Assembly (NCBI RefSeq): GCF_018771565.1
Contig: NZ_CP076326.1
Span: forward strand, 124,001 to 188,000
DNA from: Thermoflexus hugenholtzii
GTDB taxonomy: Bacteria > Chloroflexota > Anaerolineae > Thermoflexales > Thermoflexaceae
Direction: 5' to 3'
DNA: 64,000 nt
In this document: piece by piece, positions 53,053-62,142 of the stretch
How the letters are laid out: every line of letters begins with the position of its first letter
Position numbering within the stretch: position 1 is the first letter of the stretch
Notes under the pieces: model-generated
Told to the model about the DNA's origin: nothing
Seen by the model: the letters and a program-made list of their open reading frames with translations, nothing else
The model's database searches: none
Made by a program: the position numbers and the translations under genes

Positions 53053-54212
53053 TGCGAATTGCTATTGTTGTTCCTCGGTATGGCGCTCAAGTTCTGGGCG
53101 GCGCGGAATCTCAGGCTCGGGGTTTCGCCGAGGCAGCAGTCCAGCGGGGATGGGAAGTCGAGGTCTGGACGACCTGTGCGCATAGTCATTATACCTGGGA
53201 GAACATTTACCCAGCCGGAGTGGAACATGAAAACGGAGTCATCATCCGCCGGTTTCCTGTAGAGTCGTGGAAACGAGAACGCTGGGTGGAACTGGAAATT
53301 CGACTGGCACAAAAGGGATGTTTGTCTCATGCAGAAGCCTATGATTGGTTAGACAGTGGTCCTCATAGTCCTGCATTATACGCTCATATTAGGCGCGATA
53401 GCGCAAATTATGATGCGATCATAGCACTACCTTATCCTGTGCCTCTCGTTCACTACGCGGCTTGGTCTGCTGAAAGCCATGTCATCCTGTGGCCTTGTCT
53501 TCATGATGAGCCCTATGCGTATTTGGAGCCTGTTCGATTGCTGCTGGAAAGCGTATGGGGAGTGATGTTCTTTTCCCCCGAAGAAGCCAGGTTGGCTATC
53601 CATCGTCTCCGGGTTCACCTTCACAGATTCACGATTCTCGGCGCAGGGATCCGCCCGATCTTTGAGGCGAATATAGACCCACAAGGTGAACGACTCAATG
53701 ATTACATCCTGTATGCAGGCCGATTAGAAGAAGGAAAAAATGTCCCTTTGCTCTACGAATATGTGGGACGCTACTCTGAAGAAAAGGGCAGAATTCGTCT
53801 GGTAGTGATTGGCGAAGGGCCGATCAAGCCGCCGAGGCATCCAGCTTTTGTATACCTGGGGTTTGTATCTGAAAAGGAGAAGGCCGCCCTTTACAGAGGA
53901 GCCCTGGCCCTCTGTCAGCCCTCATTGCGAGAGAGCTTCTCCATAACAATTATGGAAGCCTGGCTGGCAGGTCGACCGGTGCTGGTCCATGAAGACTGCC
54001 CGGTTACGAAAGGGCATGTCCAACGTAGCAAGGGAGGATTGTGGTTTCGGACCTACGAGGATTTTGCGGGGGCGCTGGATTGGCTTCAGGCCCATCCAGA
54101 ACTGGCTGCTCGGATGGGCGAGAACGGAAGGCGCTATGTGTTGAGCAATTACACCTGGGATGTGATCCTGGACCGCTTTGAGAAAATCCTGCAGGACTGG
54201 AAAGGGACATGA
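53052..54212 (+). CDS. Glycosyltransferase family 4
   Basis: A 386-residue GT-B enzyme. N-terminus MRIAIVVPRYGAQVLGGAESQARGFAEAAVQRGWEVEVWTT is typical GT4. Donor-site segments YILYAGRLEEGKNVPLLYEYV and LCQPSLRESFSITIMEAWLAGRPVLVH give the E-x7-E motif region. The ATG shares one base with the previous stop (TGATG). It also overlaps the next gene by four bases, so it is tightly coupled. Confidence 0.92.
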   Translation: MRIAIVVPRYGAQVLGGAESQARGFAEAAVQRGWEVEVWTTCAHSHYTWENIYPAGVEHENGVIIRRFPVESWKRERWVELEIRLAQKGCLSHAEAYDWLDSGPHSPALYAHIRRDSANYDAIIALPYPVPLVHYAAWSAESHVILWPCLHDEPYAYLEPVRLLLESVWGVMFFSPEEARLAIHRLRVHLHRFTILGAGIRPIFEANIDPQGERLNDYILYAGRLEEGKNVPLLYEYVGRYSEEKGRIRLVVIGEGPIKPPRHPAFVYLGFVSEKEKAALYRGALALCQPSLRESFSITIMEAWLAGRPVLVHEDCPVTKGHVQRSKGGLWFRTYEDFAGALDWLQAHPELAARMGENGRRYVLSNYTWDVILDRFEKILQDWKGT

Positions 54213-55285
54213 GAGATCAACGGACGCTCCACCAGTTTATCATTGGTGCGACCCCCGGGGATGCCATTACAGACCAGGCTTTTGTGATCCAGCGCTGGCT
54301 TCGGGAGGCCGGTTTTCAATCGGAAATCTACGCTGAAAGCATCCATCCCTCCCTATTTGGAAAAGTAAAGCCCTATCGGAGTTATCGCCCTTCCCAGCCC
54401 AGCGAACTGGTAATCCTCCATCACAGCATCGGCTCAGACCTGGTTGACCACTTGCTTGCTCAGAACGTGCGTTTCCTGATCATTTATCACAACGTAACAC
54501 CCCCTTGGTTTTTTCGGCTTTTTGATCCATCGTTGACCAGACAGGTAAGCAGAGGAAGAGAACAACTTCAGTCTTTGAGGAAGCGCACAGTATTGGCCTT
54601 AGGAGTTTCTTCTTTCAACGAGACTGAATTGCGCCACGCCGGGTATGCCCATACCGGCGTTTTGCCCATTGTTCTGGATCCCGCCCAATATGATCTAGAA
54701 CCTAATTCGGATTTACTGTCCCGGTATCAGGGCGGTGGTGTGAAACTTTTATTCGTAGGGCGCCTGGTTCCCAACAAGCGACAGGAGGATTTGATCAAGC
54801 TGCTCTGGTATTACCGGCGCATTGACCCAGAAGCCCGGCTGTTCCTGGTGGGTCCACCCTGGGTGCCTTCCTACGCAGAATGGTTGCAGGAATTAGCGGA
54901 GATGCTGGGCCTTGCGGATGCTGTGGTGTTTACCGGCCATGTCTCTCAGCAGGATTTGGTTACCTATTACCGCCTGGCGGACATTTATGTTTCCATGAGC
55001 GAGCATGAGGGATTCGGAAAACCGTTGATAGAGAGCATGTATTTTGGCATCCCAGTGTTGGCCTATGCAGCAGCAGGGGTTCCGGAAACGATGGGAGGAG
55101 CGGGTGTGCTGTTTCGGGAGAAAGACTACGAGGCATTAGCTGAACTAGTAGATATAATTGTAAAAGATGAGACCCTTAGGAATCGAATTATCGCCCGAGA
55201 GCGGGAACGGGTGAAAGAGTTCCTTGAGCCTTCGGTACGACAGAAGTGGGAGCAGTATCTACATTTCGCTATGGAGAAAATATGA
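54209..55285 (+). CDS. Glycosyltransferase family 4
   Basis: A 358-residue GT4 enzyme. LLFVGRLVPNKRQEDLIKLLWYYRRIDPEARLFLVG and DIYVSMSEHEGFGKPLIESMYFGIPVLAYAAAGVPETMGGAGVLF form the donor-binding half with the E-x7-E motif (EHEGFGKPLIE). The N-terminal half HHSIGSDLVDHLLAQNVRFLIIYHNVTPPWFF is as in group 1 enzymes of wzy-type clusters. Start ATG overlaps the prior stop; stop overlaps the next start (ATGA). Confidence 0.92.
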   Translation: MRDQRTLHQFIIGATPGDAITDQAFVIQRWLREAGFQSEIYAESIHPSLFGKVKPYRSYRPSQPSELVILHHSIGSDLVDHLLAQNVRFLIIYHNVTPPWFFRLFDPSLTRQVSRGREQLQSLRKRTVLALGVSSFNETELRHAGYAHTGVLPIVLDPAQYDLEPNSDLLSRYQGGGVKLLFVGRLVPNKRQEDLIKLLWYYRRIDPEARLFLVGPPWVPSYAEWLQELAEMLGLADAVVFTGHVSQQDLVTYYRLADIYVSMSEHEGFGKPLIESMYFGIPVLAYAAAGVPETMGGAGVLFREKDYEALAELVDIIVKDETLRNRIIARERERVKEFLEPSVRQKWEQYLHFAMEKI

Positions 55286-55467
55286 CCCATATCCGAGCAA
55301 TGATGCGTCTCTTGTTTGAATTAAGCGCGGTTTACAGGGCCTGTCTGAAACGCGAACCGGATGCGGATGGTGATGCCTTCTATCTGGCGGCGCTTCGCCG
55401 GGGAAGCATGAGCAAGGTAGATATCTTGCGCTCGGTGCCGGAATCCAACGAGTTCAAACAAATCTGA
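55282..55467 (+). CDS. DUF4214-like mini-protein
   Basis: A 61-residue protein. FELSAVYRACLKREPDADGDAFYLAALRRGSMSKVDILRSVPESNEF is the DUF4214 pattern (Y...L.R.PD..G..Y), which occurs as repeats in larger secreted or polysaccharide-associated proteins; here it stands alone. No signal peptide. Overlaps the preceding glycosyltransferase stop by four bases, hence translationally coupled. Role unknown. Confidence 0.7.
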   Translation: MTHIRAMMRLLFELSAVYRACLKREPDADGDAFYLAALRRGSMSKVDILRSVPESNEFKQI

Positions 55468-55479
55468 GGTAAGTGCAAG

Positions 55480-57656
55480 ATGAGGAAAATCCAGGATCAT
55501 CCTACTCTCTCAAAGCTCGTTCTTTGGGTCCCTTTCTGGGTTCTCTTTGCCTTGAGGTGGCGGGTACAAAATATTTTCATATATATTCCTGGCTATGGTG
55601 ATGTATTAGAGGTGTTGTGGGGCATTCAATGGTATTATGATTCTATTTTTATCGAGCACAAGACGCCATTTTTTACATCTTTTGTTTTTTCGTCCCTTGG
55701 GATGGCATACTTCAACATTGGCCCATACGCCTTTTTTCTTTTTGCTTGCCCTCCCCTTTTACGGAATCGGCGGACTTGCTTTTGCATATAATTTGCTCTC
55801 TGTTTCATCGATGATTGTTTCATTCTCTGGTTGTTTCTTATTTATTAAATCATTTTCTTCGCCTTTAATAGCAACTATTGCAGCTCTGGTTTATACATTT
55901 GTGAACCCCCACTGGTTTCGGTTAGAGGGTCATCTGCATACAGCATGGCTCTTTGGGGTGCTCCCTTGGCTGGCGTTAGCCATTGAAAAGCTGGGGCAAT
56001 CCAATACCTTGCAACGCTAAAGATGACTTGTCATTGCTGCGGGTTTAATATGGGGGTTCGCTATTAATTCCTCGTTATACGGTATCTTCATGGGAGCTCT
56101 TGTTTTCTGGGTATGGGGACCTCGTCTTTTATCGAGCAAGCGAATTTTGCGAATAATGCTTGTCACTATTATTGCTCTGACCTTCGCTTCTCCAACAATT
56201 TTACTCTATGTTTTAGGTGTGCATCAAGATCATCTCCATATTCACGGCGTTGAACATAATCTTTGGTGGGGAGCAAGCTTAAATAGTTTGTTTATTCCTT
56301 CGGTTTTTCATCCGTTAGCTATCGTTCGGAAGATTGCTCGAATTCTGTACTCCGGTCCATATGATGAGTCGGGAGCTATCAACTTAGGTTTGGTAACTGG
56401 CCTTCTGGCTCTCTTCGGATCTACCATAGTGATCAAAACTAAATCGCGTTCAATGGATTTGTTGGGGCTAACTCTGACTGGTGTGATTTTGGGCCTGGGG
56501 TTGCTGCTGCGGTGGAATGGTGAGGTGATCTCTTGTCCTGCTTTCCGTCCATTGACAGCTTTGATATGGAAATTAGGACATACTCTGAAACCAAGCTTGT
56601 TTACTACTTCGCTACCCACACCGGTTTTTGAAGATGGAATCCCGTTGCCTGGCTTGGTGTTAACCGCCATCATTCCGTTCTGGGAATCAGCAAGAACAGT
56701 ATCGCGCTTCGCGTTTATAAGCATGCTGGGGGCTGTCGGTTTGGCAGCGATAGCTCTGGAAAGATTCCCTAAGTTATTGCGCTATCTGGCGATGGCGATA
56801 TGGATAGTAGAAGCACTTCCACCTCCTTTGAATGGCGTGCCTGTGCCTTTACAACCTCATCCTGCTTATGCTTGGCTTGCTAACCGGAAACTAGTACCAA
56901 GCGAAGGTGTTTTAGATTTAAGAAACCCCACCCTTTTTATTGATGGAAGAACTATCTGGGCAACTTTACTGCACAATAAACCCACATCTTCTGGTGCAGG
57001 ATCTTTCTGGCCAGAACACACATTTGCTTTGTGGTATTATCTCTTGAACAACCAGCATGTTCTTTCTCAAAAAGAGAGTGCGTTGGTTTTCCGGCAATAC
57101 GGCATTCGTTATATTTTTCTCCATGTATTGGGTGATAAAGAAAGGGAAATGTGGGGTATGATTTCTAAAAATCCTTCCGTTCGTCCCTTGACCTGCTTTG
57201 AGCCGCTGGAGCAGCCAACTGCCTGGCCTTGGCCCATTTGTGTTGCAGAGGTGCTTGACATGCAGGGGCCTATCAACCTAGTGCTTCAGGAAGGCTGGTC
57301 GGGTGCTGAGGATTGGGGAGTGTGGTCTGAAGGGCTGAGGTCTCAAGCGGGGTGGATGAGCCCCGCTCGGCAAGATTACCGCCTGCGCATAGGAGCCTTC
57401 CCGCTCTGCGTGCCGGATCGGCGCCAGGAAATGGTCGTGAAGGTCAATGGCCAGGAAATGGCCCATTACCGGTGGCAGGAGTGCGAATTGTGGGAGAGCG
57501 AAATCCTCATTCCTGCCTCCATGGTCAGGATCGGCTGGAACGAGGTCTCCTTTGAATACGCTTATGCTCTCAGCCCAGCAGAGGTCACCCCGAGGACAGA
57601 ACGGGGATCGGCGGATGCTGTCGGTAGGGTTCACCCGTTTGGAGGTGACGCGATGA
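55480..57656 (+). pseudogene. Multi-pass membrane protein (GT-C/YfhO-like), broken by frameshifts
   Basis: Coding similarity runs across three reading-frame pieces. The first (to about 55715) has WVPFWVLFALRW and GYGDVLEVLWGIQWYYDSIF; the frame changes in a T-rich run (CCTTTTTTCTTTTTG) to a second piece with ALPFYGIGGLAFAYNLLSV and LEGHLHTAWLFGVLPWLALAIEKL. Near 56018-56026 TAA and TGA interrupt, where two opposite one-base shifts would restore TLQRAKDD then LVIAAGLIWGFAINS. The third piece continues with membrane helices and ends in a soluble C-terminal part. A last shift near 57600 would give the natural end RRMLSVGFTRLEVTR, whose stop overlaps the next ATG (ATGA). Real pseudogene or sequencing errors; the lesion count favours decay. 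Confidence 0.7.
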
Positions 57657-59521
57657 GGATGTATCTATGGCTCTTGGCCGCGTTGTGTCTGGGCTTCCTC
57701 TGGAGCACAGCAGCTCCCCAGCAGGTCGCCCCGCAATATCTCTCCCCGCGGTGGAGCCGTCCACTCCTGGGCGGCCGGATTGAGGATTCCTCGCCGACCC
57801 TCTACGACCTGGACGGCGACGGCAAGCTAGAAATCATCATCGGGACAACGAAGAACGGCGCCTCGCCTGTCCTGGCTGTATTAGAGGACGACGGCGCGAT
57901 CAAGTGGAGCGTTCCTCTGCCTGACCCGGTGAACTCCTCCCCGGCGGTGGCGGATATTTCGTATCCTCCGGACGGCATCCCGGAGATCATCGTCAGCACA
58001 GGGGGAGACGTTAACCAGCAAAGGGGCTCGGTCATCGCCTTTGACCGGAACGGCAACCGGTTATGGAAATACGATACTAACGATGCCCAGGGGACCGGAA
58101 CCCCCAGCGGCAACTGGTCCTCGCCGACCATCGGTGACCTGGACGGCGATGGGGATATGGAGATTGTGTTCGGTTCATGGGATCGCAATATCTACATGCT
58201 TAACCATCTCGGCCAATATCAGTGGCATTACCACGTGGCGGATACGGTCTGGTCTACGGCAGCGCTGGCAGACCTGGATCGGGATGGTGATCTGGAGATC
58301 ATCATCGGGACCGATATCGCCGGAGGGGGCGTCCTCCCCGACGGTTACCGTCCCACCGATGGTGGATTCGTGCTGATTCTGGATAAGAATGGACAGAAAC
58401 TGGCGCGCCGCCAGATGAACGAGGCGATTTACTCTTCTCCCGCGGTGGGAGACGTGGACGGCGATGGGCGCCTGGAGATTTTCGTAGGAACCGGAATGTA
58501 TTGGTATCTGCAGGGCAGATACACCCAGCCCTATGTGTATGGCTTCCGGGTGAATACCTCCGGCTCCGAATGGGTGCTGGAGGACCTGCCCGGCTGGCCC
58601 CAGCCGGTAGCCTATCCAGGCATGAGTTCCCCGGCCCTGGCGGACCTGGATGGTGATGGGGACCTGGAGATTATTATTGGCACAGGTTATGCTGGAAGCA
58701 GCGAGCCCAATCAATGCCCCCCCACTTGCTATGGAGCGCTCTATGCCTGGCATCACAATGGTTCTCCGGTGTCCGGCTTCCCAATGTGGCCCAAAGACTA
58801 TATGGGCAAGAACGCTTTCATCCGCTCCTCTCCCACTGTAGCCGACGTGGACGGCGATGGGCAGCCGGAAATCCTGTTTTCCATGAACTGGGACCTCATC
58901 GTGGTCGGCTCGAACGGCCAGCAAGAGAACATCCTGCATACTACCTATTCTCTCTTTGCTTCCCCAGCCATCGGCGACTTGGATCACGACGGCAAGACCG
59001 ATGTAGTCATTGGGGGCTCAAACTATTACGATTCTTCGCACGGCTATGTTTATGCCTTTACCTTTGGCGTGAACAGCTACAATCCAGCACTTCAGCCCTG
59101 GCCCATGTTCCACCGGGACCCCCGGCATATGGGATACTATCCCCAGCCCCCGCGGCTGAATGTGTCGCCTTCGTCGCTATATCTCTTGCATCAGTATGGC
59201 AGCGGCAGTGCTGAGACGGCTTATCTTGGGCTCCGCAACGCGGGTGACGGGTCTTTCCACTGGGCGGTCTCTTCCATCCCTTCCGGCGTGACGGTTGTCC
59301 CCTCATCCGGAACCGCCTTTTATACCTCCACCGCTCTCCTCACCGTGACCGTATCCACCACCGGCTATGAAACCGGCACTTATTCGCTGGGGAATGTGAT
59401 TATTACAGGGACGAGCGGTGGGAGTCCCGTGCAAGGAAGCCCTGCCAGCATCCCTGTGACTTTATACGTGGGACAGGTGCATCGTTTATATCTTCCCATC
59501 ATCCTGCGTTCGGCACGATGA
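57653..59521 (+). CDS. Secreted FG-GAP/VCBS repeat protein
   Basis: A 622-residue exported protein. Signal peptide MRMYLWLLAALCLGFLWSTA, then seven or eight beta-propeller-type repeats, each with a calcium-binding D-x-D-x-DG loop and a closing IIIGT: for example DLDGDGKLEIIIGT, DLDGDGDMEIVFGS, DVDGDGRLEIFVGT, DLDHDGKTDVVIGG. The end carries an Ig-like domain and the tail VHRLYLPIILRSAR. The ATG has its own GGAGGTGACGCG ribosome-binding site. The upstream reading frame is open across this ATG, but only because of a frameshift in the upstream gene; the signal peptide marks the true start. Probably a surface or cell-wall glycan-related protein. Confidence 0.85.
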   Translation: MRMYLWLLAALCLGFLWSTAAPQQVAPQYLSPRWSRPLLGGRIEDSSPTLYDLDGDGKLEIIIGTTKNGASPVLAVLEDDGAIKWSVPLPDPVNSSPAVADISYPPDGIPEIIVSTGGDVNQQRGSVIAFDRNGNRLWKYDTNDAQGTGTPSGNWSSPTIGDLDGDGDMEIVFGSWDRNIYMLNHLGQYQWHYHVADTVWSTAALADLDRDGDLEIIIGTDIAGGGVLPDGYRPTDGGFVLILDKNGQKLARRQMNEAIYSSPAVGDVDGDGRLEIFVGTGMYWYLQGRYTQPYVYGFRVNTSGSEWVLEDLPGWPQPVAYPGMSSPALADLDGDGDLEIIIGTGYAGSSEPNQCPPTCYGALYAWHHNGSPVSGFPMWPKDYMGKNAFIRSSPTVADVDGDGQPEILFSMNWDLIVVGSNGQQENILHTTYSLFASPAIGDLDHDGKTDVVIGGSNYYDSSHGYVYAFTFGVNSYNPALQPWPMFHRDPRHMGYYPQPPRLNVSPSSLYLLHQYGSGSAETAYLGLRNAGDGSFHWAVSSIPSGVTVVPSSGTAFYTSTALLTVTVSTTGYETGTYSLGNVIITGTSGGSPVQGSPASIPVTLYVGQVHRLYLPIILRSAR

Positions 59522-60792
59522 AGATTCTCCATATTGTTCAGCGTTACTGGCCAGCCAGGGGAGGGGCAGAGACCCATCTCCACGAGATTTCCGCTCGCCT
59601 GGTCGCCGACGGCCATGCGGTCACGGTGGCCACCACCGATGCGCTGGATTTTGAACTCTTCTGGGATCCTTCTCGCCGCCGCATTCCGGAGCCGGAGGGC
59701 TGGCGCGATGGGGTGCGGATTCTCCGCTTCCCGGTTCGTCATCTCCCGTTCCCCCAACTGGCCTATCCGGCCTGGCGACGCTTGCTCTGGACTTTCTCTC
59801 ACTTGCGTCCCGTTCCCGTTGGTCTGCTTCAGCGGCTTTCTCGCTACACCCCCTGGGTCCCCGATCTCTGGCGCTGGCTGGAGCAGACGGACGAGCCCTT
59901 TGATCTGGTGGCCGGGATGACGATTTGCTTTGAACCGCTGATGGAGGCAGGGTTGCGCTTCGCCCGTCGGCGAGGGATCCCCTTCGTCGCCTATCCGTTG
60001 ACCCACCTGGGGGCCGGGCCTCGCCCCGGCGCCGATGCCCTCAGCCGCTTCTACACGATGCGCCATCAGGTCGCGCTGGTCCGGGCCAGCGATGCAGTAG
60101 TGGCCCAGACCCCCACGGAGCGAGCGTTCTACATCCGGCAGGGAGTTCCACCGGAGCGGATCCTCGTAGTAGGACCAGGGGTAAACCCGGAGAAGGTCCT
60201 GGGCGGGGATGGGACGCGCTTCCGTGCCCGGCACGGCGTTCAGGGGATCCTTGTCGTTTCTATCTCTAATTTATCGTATGATAAAGGGACCTTTCATCTG
60301 GTAGAGGCCATCCGGCGTCTTCGCCGGCAGGGCTGTGAGGTGAGCCTGGCCCTGGCAGGGGCTTGCCTTCAGCCTTTCCGTCGATATTGGGAGCGGCTTC
60401 CCCTGGAGGCCCGTCAGGGCATCTATGTGCTGGGCCCAATCGGCGAGGAGGAAAAACGAGATCTGCTGGCCGCCTGCGATATTTTCGCGATGCCTTCCCG
60501 CACCGATTCCTTCGGCATCGTATACCTGGAAGCCTGGCTCTACCGGAAGCCCGTCATCGGGGCTCGGACCTGGGGAGTTACCGATGTGATTCAGCATGGG
60601 GAGGATGGTCTGCTGGTTCCTTTTGGGGATGTGGGCGCGCTGGCCGAAGCCATCGCCATGCTTGCCAGCCAGCCCGAGATGCGAGAGGTAATGGGCCGGC
60701 GGGGGGAGCAGAAGGCGCGCGCGTGGCACACCTGGGAGCGCAAATATCCCATGATCCGTGACCTCTACCTGCACCTGGCGGGAAAGCAGTAA
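59518..60792 (+). CDS. Glycosyltransferase family 4
   Basis: A 424-residue GT-B enzyme. MKILHIVQRYWPARGGAETHLHEISARLVADGHAVTVATT opens the acceptor domain; VVSISNLSYDKGTFHLVEAIRRLRRQG and DIFAMPSRTDSFGIVYLEAWLYRKPVIGARTWGVTDVI carry the donor site with E-x7-E-like region. Start overlaps the preceding stop (ATGA) and the stop shares a base with the next ATG. GC content is again as high as in the left part of the window. Confidence 0.93.
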   Translation: MKILHIVQRYWPARGGAETHLHEISARLVADGHAVTVATTDALDFELFWDPSRRRIPEPEGWRDGVRILRFPVRHLPFPQLAYPAWRRLLWTFSHLRPVPVGLLQRLSRYTPWVPDLWRWLEQTDEPFDLVAGMTICFEPLMEAGLRFARRRGIPFVAYPLTHLGAGPRPGADALSRFYTMRHQVALVRASDAVVAQTPTERAFYIRQGVPPERILVVGPGVNPEKVLGGDGTRFRARHGVQGILVVSISNLSYDKGTFHLVEAIRRLRRQGCEVSLALAGACLQPFRRYWERLPLEARQGIYVLGPIGEEEKRDLLAACDIFAMPSRTDSFGIVYLEAWLYRKPVIGARTWGVTDVIQHGEDGLLVPFGDVGALAEAIAMLASQPEMREVMGRRGEQKARAWHTWERKYPMIRDLYLHLAGKQ

Positions 60793-62045
60793 TGCGTGTT
60801 CTCCATGTCGTTCATCAATATCCTCCGGACAGGATTGGGGGCGCCGAACTCTACACCCAGGCGATATCCCGGGCCCTGGCCCGACGCGGGCATGCTGTGG
60901 CCGTCTTCTACCGTCGGGATGCCCCTGGTCGGGGCCTGCAGCACCGCATGGAGGATGGGGTGCGCATCTATGCGGTCTGGGATGGAGAGGCCGGGCCGGC
61001 CCGGCGGTTCCTCTACACTTTCCGCAATCCATGGATTCACCGGGCGCTCACCCAGGCGGTGGATGAATTCCACCCCGACGTGGTCCATATCCAGCATCTG
61101 ATGGGACTCCCGGTTTCGTTGATGGATGCTATCCGGCAGCGCTCCATACCTTTCATTGTTACTCTGCACGATTACTGGTGGCTCTGCCCCAATGCTCAAC
61201 TATTGACCAACTACAGCGGCGAGGTCTGCGAAGGGCCCCGCGATTGGAACTGCGCCCGCTGTATGCTGGCCCGGGCCGGAGTCCCCGAGCTGTGGCCGGC
61301 CATCCCCTTTCTGGCTGGTCTATCGGCTTGGCGCAACCGCGTGCTCCGCGCTGTGCTGGAGGAAGCCTCTGTCCTGATCGCCCCCACCGAATTTGTGCGC
61401 CGCTGGCATGTGGCTCATGGCGTGCCCGAGGAGAAGATCATCGTATTGCCTCATGGATTGGAGAAACCGGTTCTTTCTGCTACACCATCACGCCCTGCTG
61501 ACGGCACAATTCGTTTCGCCTACATCGGCGGCCTTTCGTGGCAGAAGGGCGTGCATATGCTGGTAGAGGCCTTCTCTGGGATATGCGGGAAGGCAGAGCT
61601 ATGGATCGCTGGAGACGAGTCCTTTGACCCTGCCTATGTCTCCCGTCTGCGGGCGCTGGCTACTCCCAACGTTCGCTTTTTGGGCCGGCTGGACCGGATA
61701 GGGGTTTGGCAGGCCCTGATGCAGGTGGATGTGGTGGTCGTTCCCTCCCTGTGGTATGAGGCCTACTCTTTCCTCGTCTCTGAGGCCTTCGCGGCCGGCC
61801 TGCCGGTGCTGGCTTCCCGCCTGGGGGCCTTGGCCGATCGGGTCCGCGATGGTGTGGATGGCCTGCTTCTGCCTCCGGGCGATATCATGGCTTGGCGCGC
61901 CGCGATGCAGCGCCTGCTAGATGAACCGGATCTCCTCCCTCGCCTGCGTGCCGGCGTCCGGCCACCGATGACGATGGAGGAGCACGTGGATCGGCTGGAG
62001 ACGCTCTACGCTCAGGTCATTCTTCGGCACTCCTGCTTGGAGTGA
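60792..62045 (+). CDS. Glycosyltransferase family 4
   Basis: A 417-residue GT4 enzyme. MRVLHVVHQYPPDRIGGAELYTQAISRALARRGHAVAVFYR, the VVHIQHLMGLPVSLMDAIRQRSIPFIVTLHDYWWLCPNAQLL stretch with a Cys-rich insert (CEGPRDWNCARCM), and IRFAYIGGLSWQKGVHMLVEAF and VVPSLWYEAYSFLVSEAFAAGLPVLASRLGALADRV complete the fold. The Cys-rich loop after the HDYWWLCP motif is common in this subgroup. Last intact glycosyltransferase of the run. Confidence 0.93.
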   Translation: MRVLHVVHQYPPDRIGGAELYTQAISRALARRGHAVAVFYRRDAPGRGLQHRMEDGVRIYAVWDGEAGPARRFLYTFRNPWIHRALTQAVDEFHPDVVHIQHLMGLPVSLMDAIRQRSIPFIVTLHDYWWLCPNAQLLTNYSGEVCEGPRDWNCARCMLARAGVPELWPAIPFLAGLSAWRNRVLRAVLEEASVLIAPTEFVRRWHVAHGVPEEKIIVLPHGLEKPVLSATPSRPADGTIRFAYIGGLSWQKGVHMLVEAFSGICGKAELWIAGDESFDPAYVSRLRALATPNVRFLGRLDRIGVWQALMQVDVVVVPSLWYEAYSFLVSEAFAAGLPVLASRLGALADRVRDGVDGLLLPPGDIMAWRAAMQRLLDEPDLLPRLRAGVRPPMTMEEHVDRLETLYAQVILRHSCLE

Positions 62046-62142
62046 GGAGGGTTGCTCACATCCCGGAGCGCCGCCCCGGATCCCCTCGCATGGTTGCCCC
62101 CCTGGTTCCGCCCTGGCAGGTGCCCCGGCGTTGGGCCTTCCC

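Noticed and set aside
56090..59521. One 1143-residue membrane/FG-GAP fusion protein
   Set aside because: An internal start with a strong ribosome-binding site and a clear signal peptide lies at 57653, and the upstream gene has a natural end in another phase that overlaps this ATG. The continuous frame is best explained by a frameshift.
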